From Epibacterium ulvae (lineage in GTDB: Bacteria; Pseudomonadota; Alphaproteobacteria; Rhodobacterales; Rhodobacteraceae), in NCBI RefSeq assembly GCF_900102795.1, contig NZ_FMWG01000001.1, positions 1-64,000 of the forward strand: DNA of 64,000 bases, written 5' to 3'. Position 1 is the first letter of the stretch. Each line of letters starts with the position of its first letter. The notes under the pieces were generated by a model that was given only the letters and a program-made list of their open reading frames with translations, did no database searches and was not told the DNA's origin. This document shows positions 56,391 to 64,000 of this stretch, one piece after another. Position numbers and translations under genes: made by a program.

Positions 56391-57464
56391 ATGTTGGATG
56401 TAAGGTTGCGTCATCAGCTTGCGCGCTTGCCTTTAGATGTCGAATTTTCAACGCCCAAGGGTGTGACAGCTCTATTTGGACCCTCAGGGGCGGGGAAAAC
56501 ATCCATTGTGAATGCGGTTGCGGGTTTGATGCGTCCGACTGGTGCTCGTATTTCGGTTTCTGGGCAGGTGCTTTGCGATACCGACCTTAAACTTTGGGTG
56601 CCGCCACACCGCAGAGAGATCGGTTATATCTTTCAAGACGCACGTCTTTTCCCGCATCTGACGGTAAAGGCGAATTTATCCTATGGGCGTTGGTTTTCCC
56701 GTCACAGAAACCAGCCAAACTTTGACCGTATCGTCGAGATGCTCGGGCTTGGCACCTTGCTCGCACGGCGGGTTGCGGCTCTGTCAGGAGGAGAAAAACA
56801 GCGCGTTGCTATTGGTCGGGCACTCTTGGCGGCCCCGAAACTTATTCTTGCAGATGAACCTCTTGCAGCGTTGGATAGTGAACGAAAAGCAGAAATTTTA
56901 CCTTATTTTGAAAGGCTTCGTGATGAGGTAGATACGCCGATTTTGTATGTTAGCCATTCTCTGGCTGAGATTGCCCGACTTGCGACCACGGTTGTTGTTC
57001 TCGCCGAAGGCCGTGTTGTGACCTGTGCCCCGACGAAGGATGTGCTGCAAAACCCGGCACTTTTGCAATACGGCGATAAGCATGCGGGCGCGGTTCTGCA
57101 AATGCGGGTGGAAACGCATCATGCGGATGGATTGACTGAGCTTGGAAGTGCGGGTGAAAGCCTCTTGCTTCCGCGTTTGGGTATTGCCGTCGGGAGCCCT
57201 GTTTGTGTCAGAATCGCTGCACAGGATGTGATCCTGTCGACTGAGCACCCGACTGGTCTATCGGCGTTGAATATCATTGCCGGGACCATCAAGCAGGTTC
57301 ACCAAGACATAAATTGTGGCGCGACGGTTGCGGTGCAAACTGCAGCGGGTGTTATTCTTGCACGGCTTACATTGCGCTCTTTACAGGCGTTGAACTTACA
57401 AGAAGGTTCTCCGTGTTATGCGATTGTTAAATCTGTGGCATTGGCAGATACGGATCAGCTGTAA
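56391..57464 (+). CDS. modC: Molybdate ABC transporter ATP-binding protein ModC
   Basis: 357 residues. Walker A FGPSGAGKTSIV (about 29-40), signature LSGGEKQRVAIGRAL, Walker B LILADEPLAALD, switch His VSHSL. The C-terminal Mop-like domain (about 290-357, SALNIIAGTIKQV onward) binds molybdate and gives feedback inhibition. The que operon starts 88 bases later on the same strand. Confidence 0.95.
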   Translation: MLDVRLRHQLARLPLDVEFSTPKGVTALFGPSGAGKTSIVNAVAGLMRPTGARISVSGQVLCDTDLKLWVPPHRREIGYIFQDARLFPHLTVKANLSYGRWFSRHRNQPNFDRIVEMLGLGTLLARRVAALSGGEKQRVAIGRALLAAPKLILADEPLAALDSERKAEILPYFERLRDEVDTPILYVSHSLAEIARLATTVVVLAEGRVVTCAPTKDVLQNPALLQYGDKHAGAVLQMRVETHHADGLTELGSAGESLLLPRLGIAVGSPVCVRIAAQDVILSTEHPTGLSALNIIAGTIKQVHQDINCGATVAVQTAAGVILARLTLRSLQALNLQEGSPCYAIVKSVALADTDQL

Positions 57465-57481
57465 GTAACGCAGCTCTTGAT

Positions 57482-57553
57482 TTTTACCCAGAGAGAGCGG
57501 TATAGGCCACCGAACCGGTCGCAGCCTACCCGGTCATCAAAACAAGGGTAAAA
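57482..57553 (+). promoter_or_regulatory. Structured leader of queC, possible riboswitch-like element
   Basis: TTTTACCC (57482-57489) pairs perfectly with GGGTAAAA (57546-57553), which contains the AAGGG ribosome binding site and the A of the start codon. Inside, TAGGC (57503-57507) pairs with GCCTA (57524-57528), with ACCG/CGGT stacked within. The fold would block translation. It does not match the preQ1-I or preQ1-II consensus that I know. Confidence 0.45.
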
Positions 57554-58266
57554 TGATGAAAACAATTGTAATCTGCTCGGGCGGGATGGATTCGGTCTCT
57601 CTCGCTTATATGGTCGCTGAACAGCATGAGCTGACGCGGCTGGTCTCTTTCGACTATGGTCAACGACATCGCAAAGAGCTGGATTTTGCTGCTTTGGCTG
57701 CAAAACGTTTAGGTGTGCCCCATGACATCATTGACATGCGCGGCATTGGCGCTTCGCTGACGGGGTCAGCTTTGACTGACGATATCGACGTGCCTGATGG
57801 GCATTATGCCGAAGAGACGATGAAAGTCACAGTTGTTCCCAATCGGAATGCGATCATGTTGTCTGTGGCGTTTGGGGTTGCTGCTGCAAACGGCGATGAT
57901 GCTGTTGCAACGGCTGTGCATGGCGGCGATCATTTCATTTACCCCGATTGTCGCCCGGCCTTTACCGAAGCTTTCAATACGATGCAGCAGGCAGCACTTG
58001 ATGGGTACGCTGAGGTGAAACTTTATACACCTTTCGTGCACCGCTCTAAGGCTGACATCGCTGTTGAGGGCGCAAAAGTGAACACACCGTTTGCGGAGAC
58101 CTGGTCTTGCTACAAAGGTGGGGAAGATCACTGTGGTCGTTGTGGCACTTGTGTTGAACGCAGAGAGGCCTTTCATCTGGCGGGTTTAACAGACCCAACA
58201 ATCTACGAAGACCCGGATTTCTGGCGAAATGCAACGGGCGTCACAGCCACTGAGGAGACCATATAA
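57553..58266 (+). CDS. queC: 7-cyano-7-deazaguanine synthase QueC
   Basis: 237 residues. ATP-dependent conversion of carboxydeazaguanine to preQ0. PP-loop CSGGMDSVSLAY (about 7-18), FDYGQRHRKEL, VPNRNAIML, and a zinc site from CYKGGEDHCGRCGTCVERREAF near 180-205. First of queCDEF; a TGA/ATG junction joins it to queD. Confidence 0.95.
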   Translation: MMKTIVICSGGMDSVSLAYMVAEQHELTRLVSFDYGQRHRKELDFAALAAKRLGVPHDIIDMRGIGASLTGSALTDDIDVPDGHYAEETMKVTVVPNRNAIMLSVAFGVAAANGDDAVATAVHGGDHFIYPDCRPAFTEAFNTMQQAALDGYAEVKLYTPFVHRSKADIAVEGAKVNTPFAETWSCYKGGEDHCGRCGTCVERREAFHLAGLTDPTIYEDPDFWRNATGVTATEETI

Positions 58267-58616
58267 TGTATCGGATCACCAAAGAGTTCCAATTCTCGGC
58301 CTCCCATCGTTTGACCACGCTACAAGATGGTCACCCTTGTACACGGGTGCATGGGCACAACTATGTTGTTGTTGTTGAATTGGCTTCTGCAACTTTGGAT
58401 GAGCATGGTTTTGTGCGGGAATATCGTGATTTAGATCTTTTAAAGGCCTATATCGATGAAAATTTCGACCATCGTCATCTGAATGATGTTCTGGAAATGC
58501 CTACCTCAGAGGTATTAGCTAAGCATTTTTACGATTGGTGCCGTGAGCGTTGGGAAGAGGTGACATCTGTACGGATTTCTGAAACACCCAAAATCTGGGC
58601 TGAATATCGTCCATGA
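58266..58616 (+). CDS. queD: 6-carboxytetrahydropterin synthase QueD
   Basis: 116 residues, typical. Zinc histidines in [10 protein letters not shown] and [14 protein letters not shown], plus the DHRHLND block near 65. It makes the precursor of queuosine from dihydroneopterin triphosphate. Overlaps both neighbours by a few bases. Confidence 0.95.
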   Translation: MYRITKEFQFSASHRLTTLQDGHPCTRVHGHNYVVVVELASATLDEHGFVREYRDLDLLKAYIDENFDHRHLNDVLEMPTSEVLAKHFYDWCRERWEEVTSVRISETPKIWAEYRP

Positions 58617-59320
58617 CGCTCCGCATTGCCGAGATCTTTGGGCCAACGATTCAAGGCGAAGGTGCTTTGATCGGAGAGCCGACAGTTTTTGTACGCGCGG
58701 GCGGGTGTGATTATCGCTGCAGCTGGTGCGACAGTTTGCACGCTGTTGATAGTGCCTTTCGGCACACCTGGACCCCAATGCAGGCCGCAGACGTCTGGCA
58801 ACAGGTTCTAGATCTGTCCGGTGATCGACCGCTGACTGTTTCAATTAGCGGGGGCAATCCGGCCATTCAGGATTTTGCGCCTGTTATTGCGTTGGGGCAA
58901 ACGGCTGGATACCGGTTTGCCTGCGAGACCCAAGGATCAATTGCAAAGCCGTGGTTTGCAGAGTTGAACACACTTGTTCTGTCTCCCAAACCTCCCTCAA
59001 GCGGTGAAACCGTTGATTGGGATGCATTTGATGCCTGTCTTGCAGCTGCTGGAGAGGCGCCAGAGGTCGTTTTGAAAATCGTCATCTTTGACGAAACTGA
59101 TTATGATTGGGCAAAAGAGGTTGCAGACCGTTATGCGCAGCTGCCGCTTTACCTTCAGCCGGGTAACCCCGAGGTTGACCCCGAAATACCGGTCGAAACC
59201 CAAGACACGCTTGATAGGCTGCTTTGGCTGGTGGATAAAACAACGGCGGAAGGGTGGTTCACGCCGCGTATTTTGCCACAACTTCATGTGCTCCTTTGGG
59301 GCAATAAACGGGGTGTTTAA
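58613..59320 (+). CDS. queE: 7-carboxy-7-deazaguanine synthase QueE
   Basis: 235 residues. Radical SAM enzyme; iron-sulfur motif [11 protein letters not shown] (CxxxCxxC, about 24-34), [18 protein letters not shown] at the start, and [11 protein letters not shown] after. Makes carboxydeazaguanine. Standard partner of QueC and QueD. Confidence 0.95.
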   Translation: MTLRIAEIFGPTIQGEGALIGEPTVFVRAGGCDYRCSWCDSLHAVDSAFRHTWTPMQAADVWQQVLDLSGDRPLTVSISGGNPAIQDFAPVIALGQTAGYRFACETQGSIAKPWFAELNTLVLSPKPPSSGETVDWDAFDACLAAAGEAPEVVLKIVIFDETDYDWAKEVADRYAQLPLYLQPGNPEVDPEIPVETQDTLDRLLWLVDKTTAEGWFTPRILPQLHVLLWGNKRGV

Positions 59321-59346
59321 CCCCAGTTTCTTTCCGTGAGGACAAG

Positions 59347-59811
59347 ATGACAGACAGTATCTATAGCGACTTGAAGCAATTGGGCGGCGCAACCGTTATG
59401 CCGACCTCTCCTGAAGAGGCGGAGCTGGAGCGGGTGCCAAACCCGCAAGCGGATGTAAATTACAACGTGCGCTTTACCGCGCCCGAGTTTACGTCTTTGT
59501 GCCCGATGACAAGCCAGCCCGATTTTGCACATCTTGTGATCGATTATGTTCCGGGCGACTGGCTGATTGAAAGCAAAGCGTTGAAGCTTTATTTGGGCTC
59601 TTTCCGCAATCACGGCGCGTTTCACGAAGACTGCACCATTTCGATTGCCCGCCGGTTGGTCGGATTTCTGGAACCACGTTGGTTGCGGATTGGCGGCTAT
59701 TGGTATCCACGTGGCGGCATCCCAATTGATGTTTTCTGGCAAACGGGCGAGATGCCAAAAGACGTTTGGATCCCTGATCAAGGTGTTCCGCCGTACCGTG
59801 GTCGGGGTTGA
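59347..59811 (+). CDS. queF: NADPH-dependent 7-cyano-7-deazaguanine reductase QueF
   Basis: 154 residues, short (YkvM-type) QueF. It reduces preQ0 to preQ1. Catalytic Cys in [34 protein letters not shown] with the substrate-binding Glu and His. Completes queCDEF; GTGAGG lies before the ATG. A terminator follows. Confidence 0.95.
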   Translation: MTDSIYSDLKQLGGATVMPTSPEEAELERVPNPQADVNYNVRFTAPEFTSLCPMTSQPDFAHLVIDYVPGDWLIESKALKLYLGSFRNHGAFHEDCTISIARRLVGFLEPRWLRIGGYWYPRGGIPIDVFWQTGEMPKDVWIPDQGVPPYRGRG

Positions 59812-59820
59812 GACCGGACA

Positions 59821-59849
59821 GGAAAGCGCATAGCTGCGCTTTCCTTGTT
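59821..59849. terminator. que operon terminator
   Basis: GGAAAGCGCA pairs with TGCGCTTTCC around TAGC, followed by TTGTT. It also faces the convergent receiver gene. Confidence 0.85.
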
Positions 59850-60240
59850 ATGCAGATTTTCCAACAGCTCCAAGCTGGTATCGATCAACCAGATGTAACA
59901 TTTGCACGGGCGTGACTGGTTTTTTGATACAATCCTGAAGATCATGATTTCCCCAGAAATGAATGTCGTGAGTGTGGTCTTCTGTGGTTAACGCGATGAC
60001 CGGTGGGGCTATTTCTGTATTTTGTGTCCTGCGGAAAGCATTGCGGTCTGCGCTGAGCAAAATATCAAGGCTAAGCAATATCATTCCGTAATGACCGGGA
60101 CGTGCTTGATAGAGGGCATAGCCCTCCGCAAATTCCGTGGCAATGTCGATATCGATATCCAGAGCATCCGCAATTTTGCGCATCATGAATTGCTCCGATA
60201 TATCCTCTTCTATCAAGAGTACCGATTTATTTTGTTTCAT
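59848..60240 (-). CDS. Receiver-like protein without phosphorylation site
   Basis: 130 residues from ATG 60240 (GGGAG upstream; longer starts to 60315 seem unlikely). Response-regulator receiver fold: SVLLIEEDISEQ at the N-terminus gives the acidic pair, and IKKPVTPVQML supplies the conserved Lys-Pro. The strand that should carry the phosphorylated Asp reads GMILLSLDILL, with Ser at that place, and an Asp two residues later. It is a single-domain, probably phosphorylation-independent or altered receiver. No histidine kinase nearby. Confidence 0.78.
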   Translation of the reverse strand: MKQNKSVLLIEEDISEQFMMRKIADALDIDIDIATEFAEGYALYQARPGHYGMILLSLDILLSADRNAFRRTQNTEIAPPVIALTTEDHTHDIHFWGNHDLQDCIKKPVTPVQMLHLVDRYQLGAVGKSA

Positions 60241-60412
60241 TTGTGCTCCCACTGCGATTGATTGCGGGAATACCACTGCGATTTGTTTGCCCAACTTTAG
60301 CGAATACAAACCCAATGCGTCACATGCAAATTCGTGCAGTGATGCATCAACCTTAGATTGTTTTCACCAGAAATCAATCATCTTATTTCGCACGCATTAT
60401 AAGCGTTTACTT

Positions 60413-61714
60413 CTAGATTTTGTCTCTAAGGCTATACCAGAGCATTGCTAGAACCATCAAAGGGCTGCGCAGAGCGGTGCCACCTGGAAAGCGCGGGGAC
60501 GGTAGGTTAGCCATAATGTCAAAGCGTTCCGCCTGACCGGCGATGGTTTCTGCAGCAATTTGTCCAGCCAAAGTTGCTATCGCGAGTCCATGACCTGAAA
60601 AGCCAGACAGGCTGAGCACATTACCCGAAAGTCTGGCAAAATGTGGCATTCGATTCATGGTGATCCCCAAGGTGCCCCCCCACGCATAATCGATACGGGT
60701 GCCTTTGAGCTGTGGGAAAGTTTCGAGCATAGGTTTTTGCACCGCAGCGGAAATATCAGTTGGGAATTTATAGCCGTAACTCTCGGTTCCACCAAATAGC
60801 AGTCGATGGTCGTCAGAAAATCGGAAATAGTTTACAACGAACTTACTGTCCGCGACAGCATAGTTGTTTCGCAAGATATTTTCCTGTTGTTCGGGCGAAA
60901 GAGGTTCGGTCGCGATAATGTAATTGTTGAGTGGCATCACATGGTTGGCGACATCGGGTTGTAAATGCCCCAAATATCCATTGCAGCCAAGGACGATATG
61001 AGAGGCGATGATGTCTGCCTCAGCTGTACGGGCAATGGCTGGTGTTTTATATTCAAGCTCTGTGACTTGTGACTGTTCGTAAATTCTGACGCCTGCAGCC
61101 TTGGCCATGCGTGCGAGCCCAAAAGCGAAAGCGAGGGGGTGAATATGCCCCGCCCCCGTATCCAGTGTGCCGCTACAATAGGCTGGAGAGTTCACCAAAT
61201 AGCGTAGTTCTTCCTGATCAAGATAGCGGATAAGATCATAGCCATATGAGTCATTCAGCTTTGCAGCATAATCTCGGCTATGTTTGCAGTATCGATGCTT
61301 GTGATCTGCGTGAATGATCCCGGGATGTACTTTTGCCTCTACCAGATCTGACCGGGCCAGATCTCGAACCAGATCAACAGCTTGCCGACCAATATCCCAG
61401 AGTGCGCGCGCTGTAAGGGCACCTGCGAGTGTTTCTAGCTCATCCTGATCAAGCCTTTGCCCTTGTCCGATTTGGCCACCATTGCGGCCAGACGCACCAA
61501 AGCCCACACGTTGCGCGTCCAGCAGCACCACATCGTAACCGCGCTGAGCAAGATGGAGCGCCGTAGACAGGCCCATGTAGCCACCACCTATCACGCAGAC
61601 ATCACATGTAATCCTGCCTTTCGCGGCTGCAAAGGGGGCTAAATGACGTGTTGTTGCCGCATAATAAGAGTTTGGATAAGCTCCCTGCTGGTCGTTCACA
61701 GTCAGCAGATCCAT
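60413..61714 (-). CDS. FAD-dependent amine oxidoreductase, PuuB-like
   Basis: 433 residues from ATG 61714, preceded by GGAGAAGGGG. DAO-family flavoenzyme: dinucleotide motif CVIGGGYMGLSTALHLAQRG (about 38-57), FGASGRNGGQIGQG (about 70-83), and LSGFSGHGLAIATLAG near 380. The pattern resembles gamma-glutamylputrescine oxidase (PuuB/OrdL). It could oxidise a polyamine conjugate or another secondary amine. Stand-alone gene. Confidence 0.85.
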   Translation of the reverse strand: MDLLTVNDQQGAYPNSYYAATTRHLAPFAAAKGRITCDVCVIGGGYMGLSTALHLAQRGYDVVLLDAQRVGFGASGRNGGQIGQGQRLDQDELETLAGALTARALWDIGRQAVDLVRDLARSDLVEAKVHPGIIHADHKHRYCKHSRDYAAKLNDSYGYDLIRYLDQEELRYLVNSPAYCSGTLDTGAGHIHPLAFAFGLARMAKAAGVRIYEQSQVTELEYKTPAIARTAEADIIASHIVLGCNGYLGHLQPDVANHVMPLNNYIIATEPLSPEQQENILRNNYAVADSKFVVNYFRFSDDHRLLFGGTESYGYKFPTDISAAVQKPMLETFPQLKGTRIDYAWGGTLGITMNRMPHFARLSGNVLSLSGFSGHGLAIATLAGQIAAETIAGQAERFDIMANLPSPRFPGGTALRSPLMVLAMLWYSLRDKI

Positions 61715-61833
61715 AGTATGCCCCTTCTCCACAAGCTGATATAGGCTTGCCAAATTATGTCGGGGCTCGCCATAGAAATTTGGTTAAACCTCTATGGCGC
61801 TAGGATTTAAATGTTAGGCGGTTTGTGAACCGC

Positions 61834-62964
61834 TTATTTTAAACATGCAATCAGCGTTTTGCCCATTTCCTGTAGAAGTTCGGGATAGAAATTAGAACCC
61901 AGTTCAAGATTTGTTCCGAGCGGGTCCAAAATTAACGCTCTTGCCTCCGTTCCTTCCAGCACGGTATCAACCAGACCGCTGTTGTACTGCGGTTCTCTGA
62001 AGGCGCAGGCAACATTCAGATCACGGACTGTATCGCGCACCTCTGCAATGCGGGCAGGGCTAGGGTCTGATGCATCCCCCAAAGAGATTGCACCTGCTGC
62101 GGTGACACCAAAGCTGACTTCAAAATACTGGTAAGCATCGTGAAAGACGACAAAACTCTTGTCTGCAATATTGCTAAGTTGTGGCGCCAAATCCGCTTTT
62201 GTCTGTTGGATTTTTGCGATCCCCTCTTGGGCATTCTTCTGGTATTTTGATGCGTTTTCCGGATCCAGTTCGGATAGTTCTTCTGCGATTACGCTAAGCC
62301 ACGTGATTGCATTTTCGGGCGAGAGCCAGACATGCGGATCGCCAGCGCTATGGTCATGACCGTGATGATCGTCATGCTTTTTATCATGATCTGCGTGTTC
62401 ATCCTGATGATGCTCATCATGCGCGTGCTCGTCATGTTCGGGATGCGCATCATGACTTTCATGCTCTTCATTATGTTTCGCGTGCTCATCGTGGTTATGT
62501 TCATCATGTGCGTGTTCGCTATGCTCGTCATGACCTTCGTGATCTTTATGATCATCGTCATGCCCATGATCATCGTGCGCATCATGTTCGTCATGGTCAT
62601 GAGCTTCAAACGTTGCGCCTTCGCGGTATGGAAGTATGGTCGTGCTGGGCTGTGCAAGCAACTCTAAGACATGCGCATTTGTGGCAAGTTGTTCGATCGA
62701 AGGCTCTAACCAAGGAGCCAGACCTTCGCCAATCCAGACGACAAGATCCGCTTGTGAAAGCGCACGTGCTTCAGAGGGGCGCAGCGCATAAGAATGGGGA
62801 GAAGCACCAGGGCGAATAATCAAATCTGGCTCTCCTAGATCTTTCATCACCTGTGAGACAAGCCCGTGTATTGGTGCGATATCTGTAGCAACGCGCGGCA
62901 CATCGGCCCAACTGATCGTTGCAATCCAAGTGGCGGCAAAGGCTGTTCCCAAAAGCTGTCTCAT
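61834..62964 (-). CDS. znuA: Zinc ABC transporter substrate-binding protein ZnuA
   Basis: 376 residues. Signal peptide LGTAFAATWIATISWA, then ZnuA fold: ASPHSYALRPSEA with ligand H57, GDPHVWLSPENA with H211, a third His in VFHDAYQYF, and the C-terminal part with FREPQYNSG. Between lies an 84-residue region (about 122-205) made almost only of His, Asp, Glu and Ala, an exceptionally long zinc-binding loop. Divergent from zur-znuC, with Zur-like boxes between. Confidence 0.94.
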   Translation of the reverse strand: MRQLLGTAFAATWIATISWADVPRVATDIAPIHGLVSQVMKDLGEPDLIIRPGASPHSYALRPSEARALSQADLVVWIGEGLAPWLEPSIEQLATNAHVLELLAQPSTTILPYREGATFEAHDHDEHDAHDDHGHDDDHKDHEGHDEHSEHAHDEHNHDEHAKHNEEHESHDAHPEHDEHAHDEHHQDEHADHDKKHDDHHGHDHSAGDPHVWLSPENAITWLSVIAEELSELDPENASKYQKNAQEGIAKIQQTKADLAPQLSNIADKSFVVFHDAYQYFEVSFGVTAAGAISLGDASDPSPARIAEVRDTVRDLNVACAFREPQYNSGLVDTVLEGTEARALILDPLGTNLELGSNFYPELLQEMGKTLIACLK

Positions 62965-62982
62965 GTCAGTCCTTCGTTACTT

Positions 62983-63022
62983 TATAACATTGCCCGACTT
63001 GATATGCGGGAAAGTATAACAT
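62983..63022. promoter_or_regulatory. Two putative Zur boxes between znuA and zur
   Basis: TATAACAT occurs at 62983-62990 and 63015-63022, 32 bases apart (about three helical turns), each within a longer similar context (ACTTTATAACATT, AAGTATAACATATC). AT-rich sequences of this type are Zur operators in Alphaproteobacteria. They would let Zur repress znuA and zur-znuC in both directions. Confidence 0.6.
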
Positions 63023-63064
63023 ATCAAGACAGAAACCTTCCTGCTCTTTTCAGAAAGCCCTCTT

Positions 63065-63547
63065 ATGCGTACCGTCAGCTTTGAGCCGCATGATCACAGT
63101 CGTTGCATTGCAACGACGCTTGAAACTGTCGCAGTGCTGTGCATCGACAAGGGGTTGCAGTTTACACCTGTGCGACGCAGAGTTTTGGAAATTTTATTGG
63201 AAGAACATCGCGCTTGGGGCGCCTATGAGATCTTAGATCGCCTGCGCGAAGACGGCTTGGGATCACAGCCTCCTGTTGCGTATCGTGCTCTGGATTTTTT
63301 GGTCAAGCATTCCTTTGCGCATCGGATAGAACGCCTGAATGCCTTTATCGCCTGCTCTCATCCAGGGACAGATCATGCACCCTTATTCATGATCTGCCGA
63401 AAGTGTGAGACCGTTGCTGAAGCTTCAGCAGAACTCCATCGGGGGCAGCTGAATGATACAGCACGTGCTGCCGGTTTTCAAATCGAAGGATCGATCATTG
63501 AGGCCGAGGGTGTGTGCCCAAAGTGCCAAGGTCCAGTTTCGCAATGA
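63065..63547 (+). CDS. zur: Zinc uptake regulator Zur (Fur family)
   Basis: 160 residues. Winged-helix N-terminus with FTPVRRRVLEILLEEHRAWGAYEIL, then the dimerisation domain with metal sites: CRKCETV and CPKCQG give two CxxC structural zinc pairs, and HPGTDHAPLFMIC supplies histidines. It represses zinc uptake when zinc is plentiful. Its stop overlaps znuC (ATGA). Confidence 0.92.
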   Translation: MRTVSFEPHDHSRCIATTLETVAVLCIDKGLQFTPVRRRVLEILLEEHRAWGAYEILDRLREDGLGSQPPVAYRALDFLVKHSFAHRIERLNAFIACSHPGTDHAPLFMICRKCETVAEASAELHRGQLNDTARAAGFQIEGSIIEAEGVCPKCQGPVSQ

Positions 63548-64000
63548 GCTTAATTTCTTTGACGGATCTTAGCGTCAAGTTTGGCGGATCAACAGTCTTG
63601 TCGCGGATCAATCTTGTAATCAACAAAGGTGAAATTGTTACGATTGTCGGACCAAATGGCTCTGGTAAATCGACCTTGTTACGCAATGTGATTGGGGCTT
63701 TGCAGCCAACTACGGGGTTTGTGGAACGCGCGCCGGGACTTCGTATCGGCTATGTGCCGCAAAAATTGCATATTGACCCGACATTGCCATTGACGGTTCG
63801 CCGTTTCCTAAGCCTCCCAAAACGTGTGAGCAATACACGCGCGCTGCATGCATTGGAAAAGGCTGGCGTCAGTGCGTTAGAGCAGCGACAGATGTCAGCA
63901 TTATCTGGTGGGCAATTCCAAAGAGTATTATTGGCGCGTGCCTTGTTGAATGATCCGCAGCTGTTGATTTTGGATGAGGCTACACAGGGATTGGATCAAC
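63544..64000 (+). CDS. znuC: Zinc ABC transporter ATP-binding protein ZnuC, partial
   Basis: The first 152 codons are in the window; the gene runs off the right edge. Walker A VGPNGSGKSTLL (about 35-46), Q-loop VPQK, signature SALSGGQFQRVLLARALL, and Walker B LLILDEATQGLDQ at the edge. ZnuB is expected just beyond. Coupled to zur by an ATGA overlap. Confidence 0.93.
   Translation, partial: MSLISLTDLSVKFGGSTVLSRINLVINKGEIVTIVGPNGSGKSTLLRNVIGALQPTTGFVERAPGLRIGYVPQKLHIDPTLPLTVRRFLSLPKRVSNTRALHALEKAGVSALEQRQMSALSGGQFQRVLLARALLNDPQLLILDEATQGLDQ

Noticed and set aside
62307-62819. Open frames antisense to the His-rich part of znuA
   Set aside because: Low-complexity products caused by the repetitive His/Asp codons of znuA.

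Overview
The window is a chromosomal segment of an alphaproteobacterium of the Rhodobacterales, most likely the marine Roseobacter group. Evidence: the 5S rRNA 3' end followed by initiator tRNA; DgcN/DgcA, TrcR (DUF1013), COQ9, DUF1244 and L-malyl-CoA/beta-methylmalyl-CoA lyase genes; a urt/ure urea locus; and several RTX-type proteins. Most of it reads as ordinary, gene-dense, vertically inherited sequence. I see no prophage, insertion sequence, CRISPR array or conjugative element.

Layout. 1-0.35 kb: tail of an rRNA operon (5S end, tRNA-fMet). 0.57-6.6 kb: a LysR regulator divergent from a polyamine-type ABC importer (binding protein, ATPase, two permeases) that ends in a DUF917 protein. 6.8-11.6 kb: a secreted unknown, tRNA-Trp, a DUF374 acyltransferase, then a periplasmic protein with many degenerate repeats directly before a chemoreceptor. 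11.6-13.8 kb: LysE exporter with its Lrp regulator, and Mcl1. 14.1-17.0 kb: D-glutamate / D-amino-acid operon dgcN-dgcA-dat. 17.1-22.5 kb: DUF1244, formylglutamate amidohydrolase, pyruvate kinase, azoreductase with divergent LysR, rpmI-rplT. 22.5-29.1 kb: an acidic RTX protein, a decayed GFA gene, and pheS and pheT separated by two unrelated genes. 29.1-40.3 kb: VOC, YtoQ, GNAT, mscL, alanine dehydrogenase with Lrp regulator, PPK2, a CAP-RTX protein, rpsU, COQ9, quinone oxidoreductase, DUF2189, RNase T2, TrcR.

40.3-51.7 kb is a complete urea module: urtABCDE (urea ABC importer, minus strand) diverges from ureDABCEFG (nickel urease and its maturation factors, plus strand), with an unannotated 59-codon His-containing membrane ORF between ureA and ureB. 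51.8-64 kb: LacI regulator, a CheB-like esterase with a degenerate receiver next to cheD, modABC (molybdate import), queCDEF (preQ1 synthesis) behind a structured leader, a pseudo-receiver, an FAD amine oxidoreductase, and the zinc locus znuA / zur-znuC, cut by the window edge.

Nitrogen is a shared theme: urea import and hydrolysis, D-glutamate and alanine turnover, a polyamine-type importer and PuuB-like oxidase, and formylglutamate hydrolysis. The least explained items are the repeat protein paired with the chemoreceptor, the urease-operon mini-ORF, the membrane coiled-coil gene inside the pheS-pheT interval, and several leader or intercistronic RNA hairpins.
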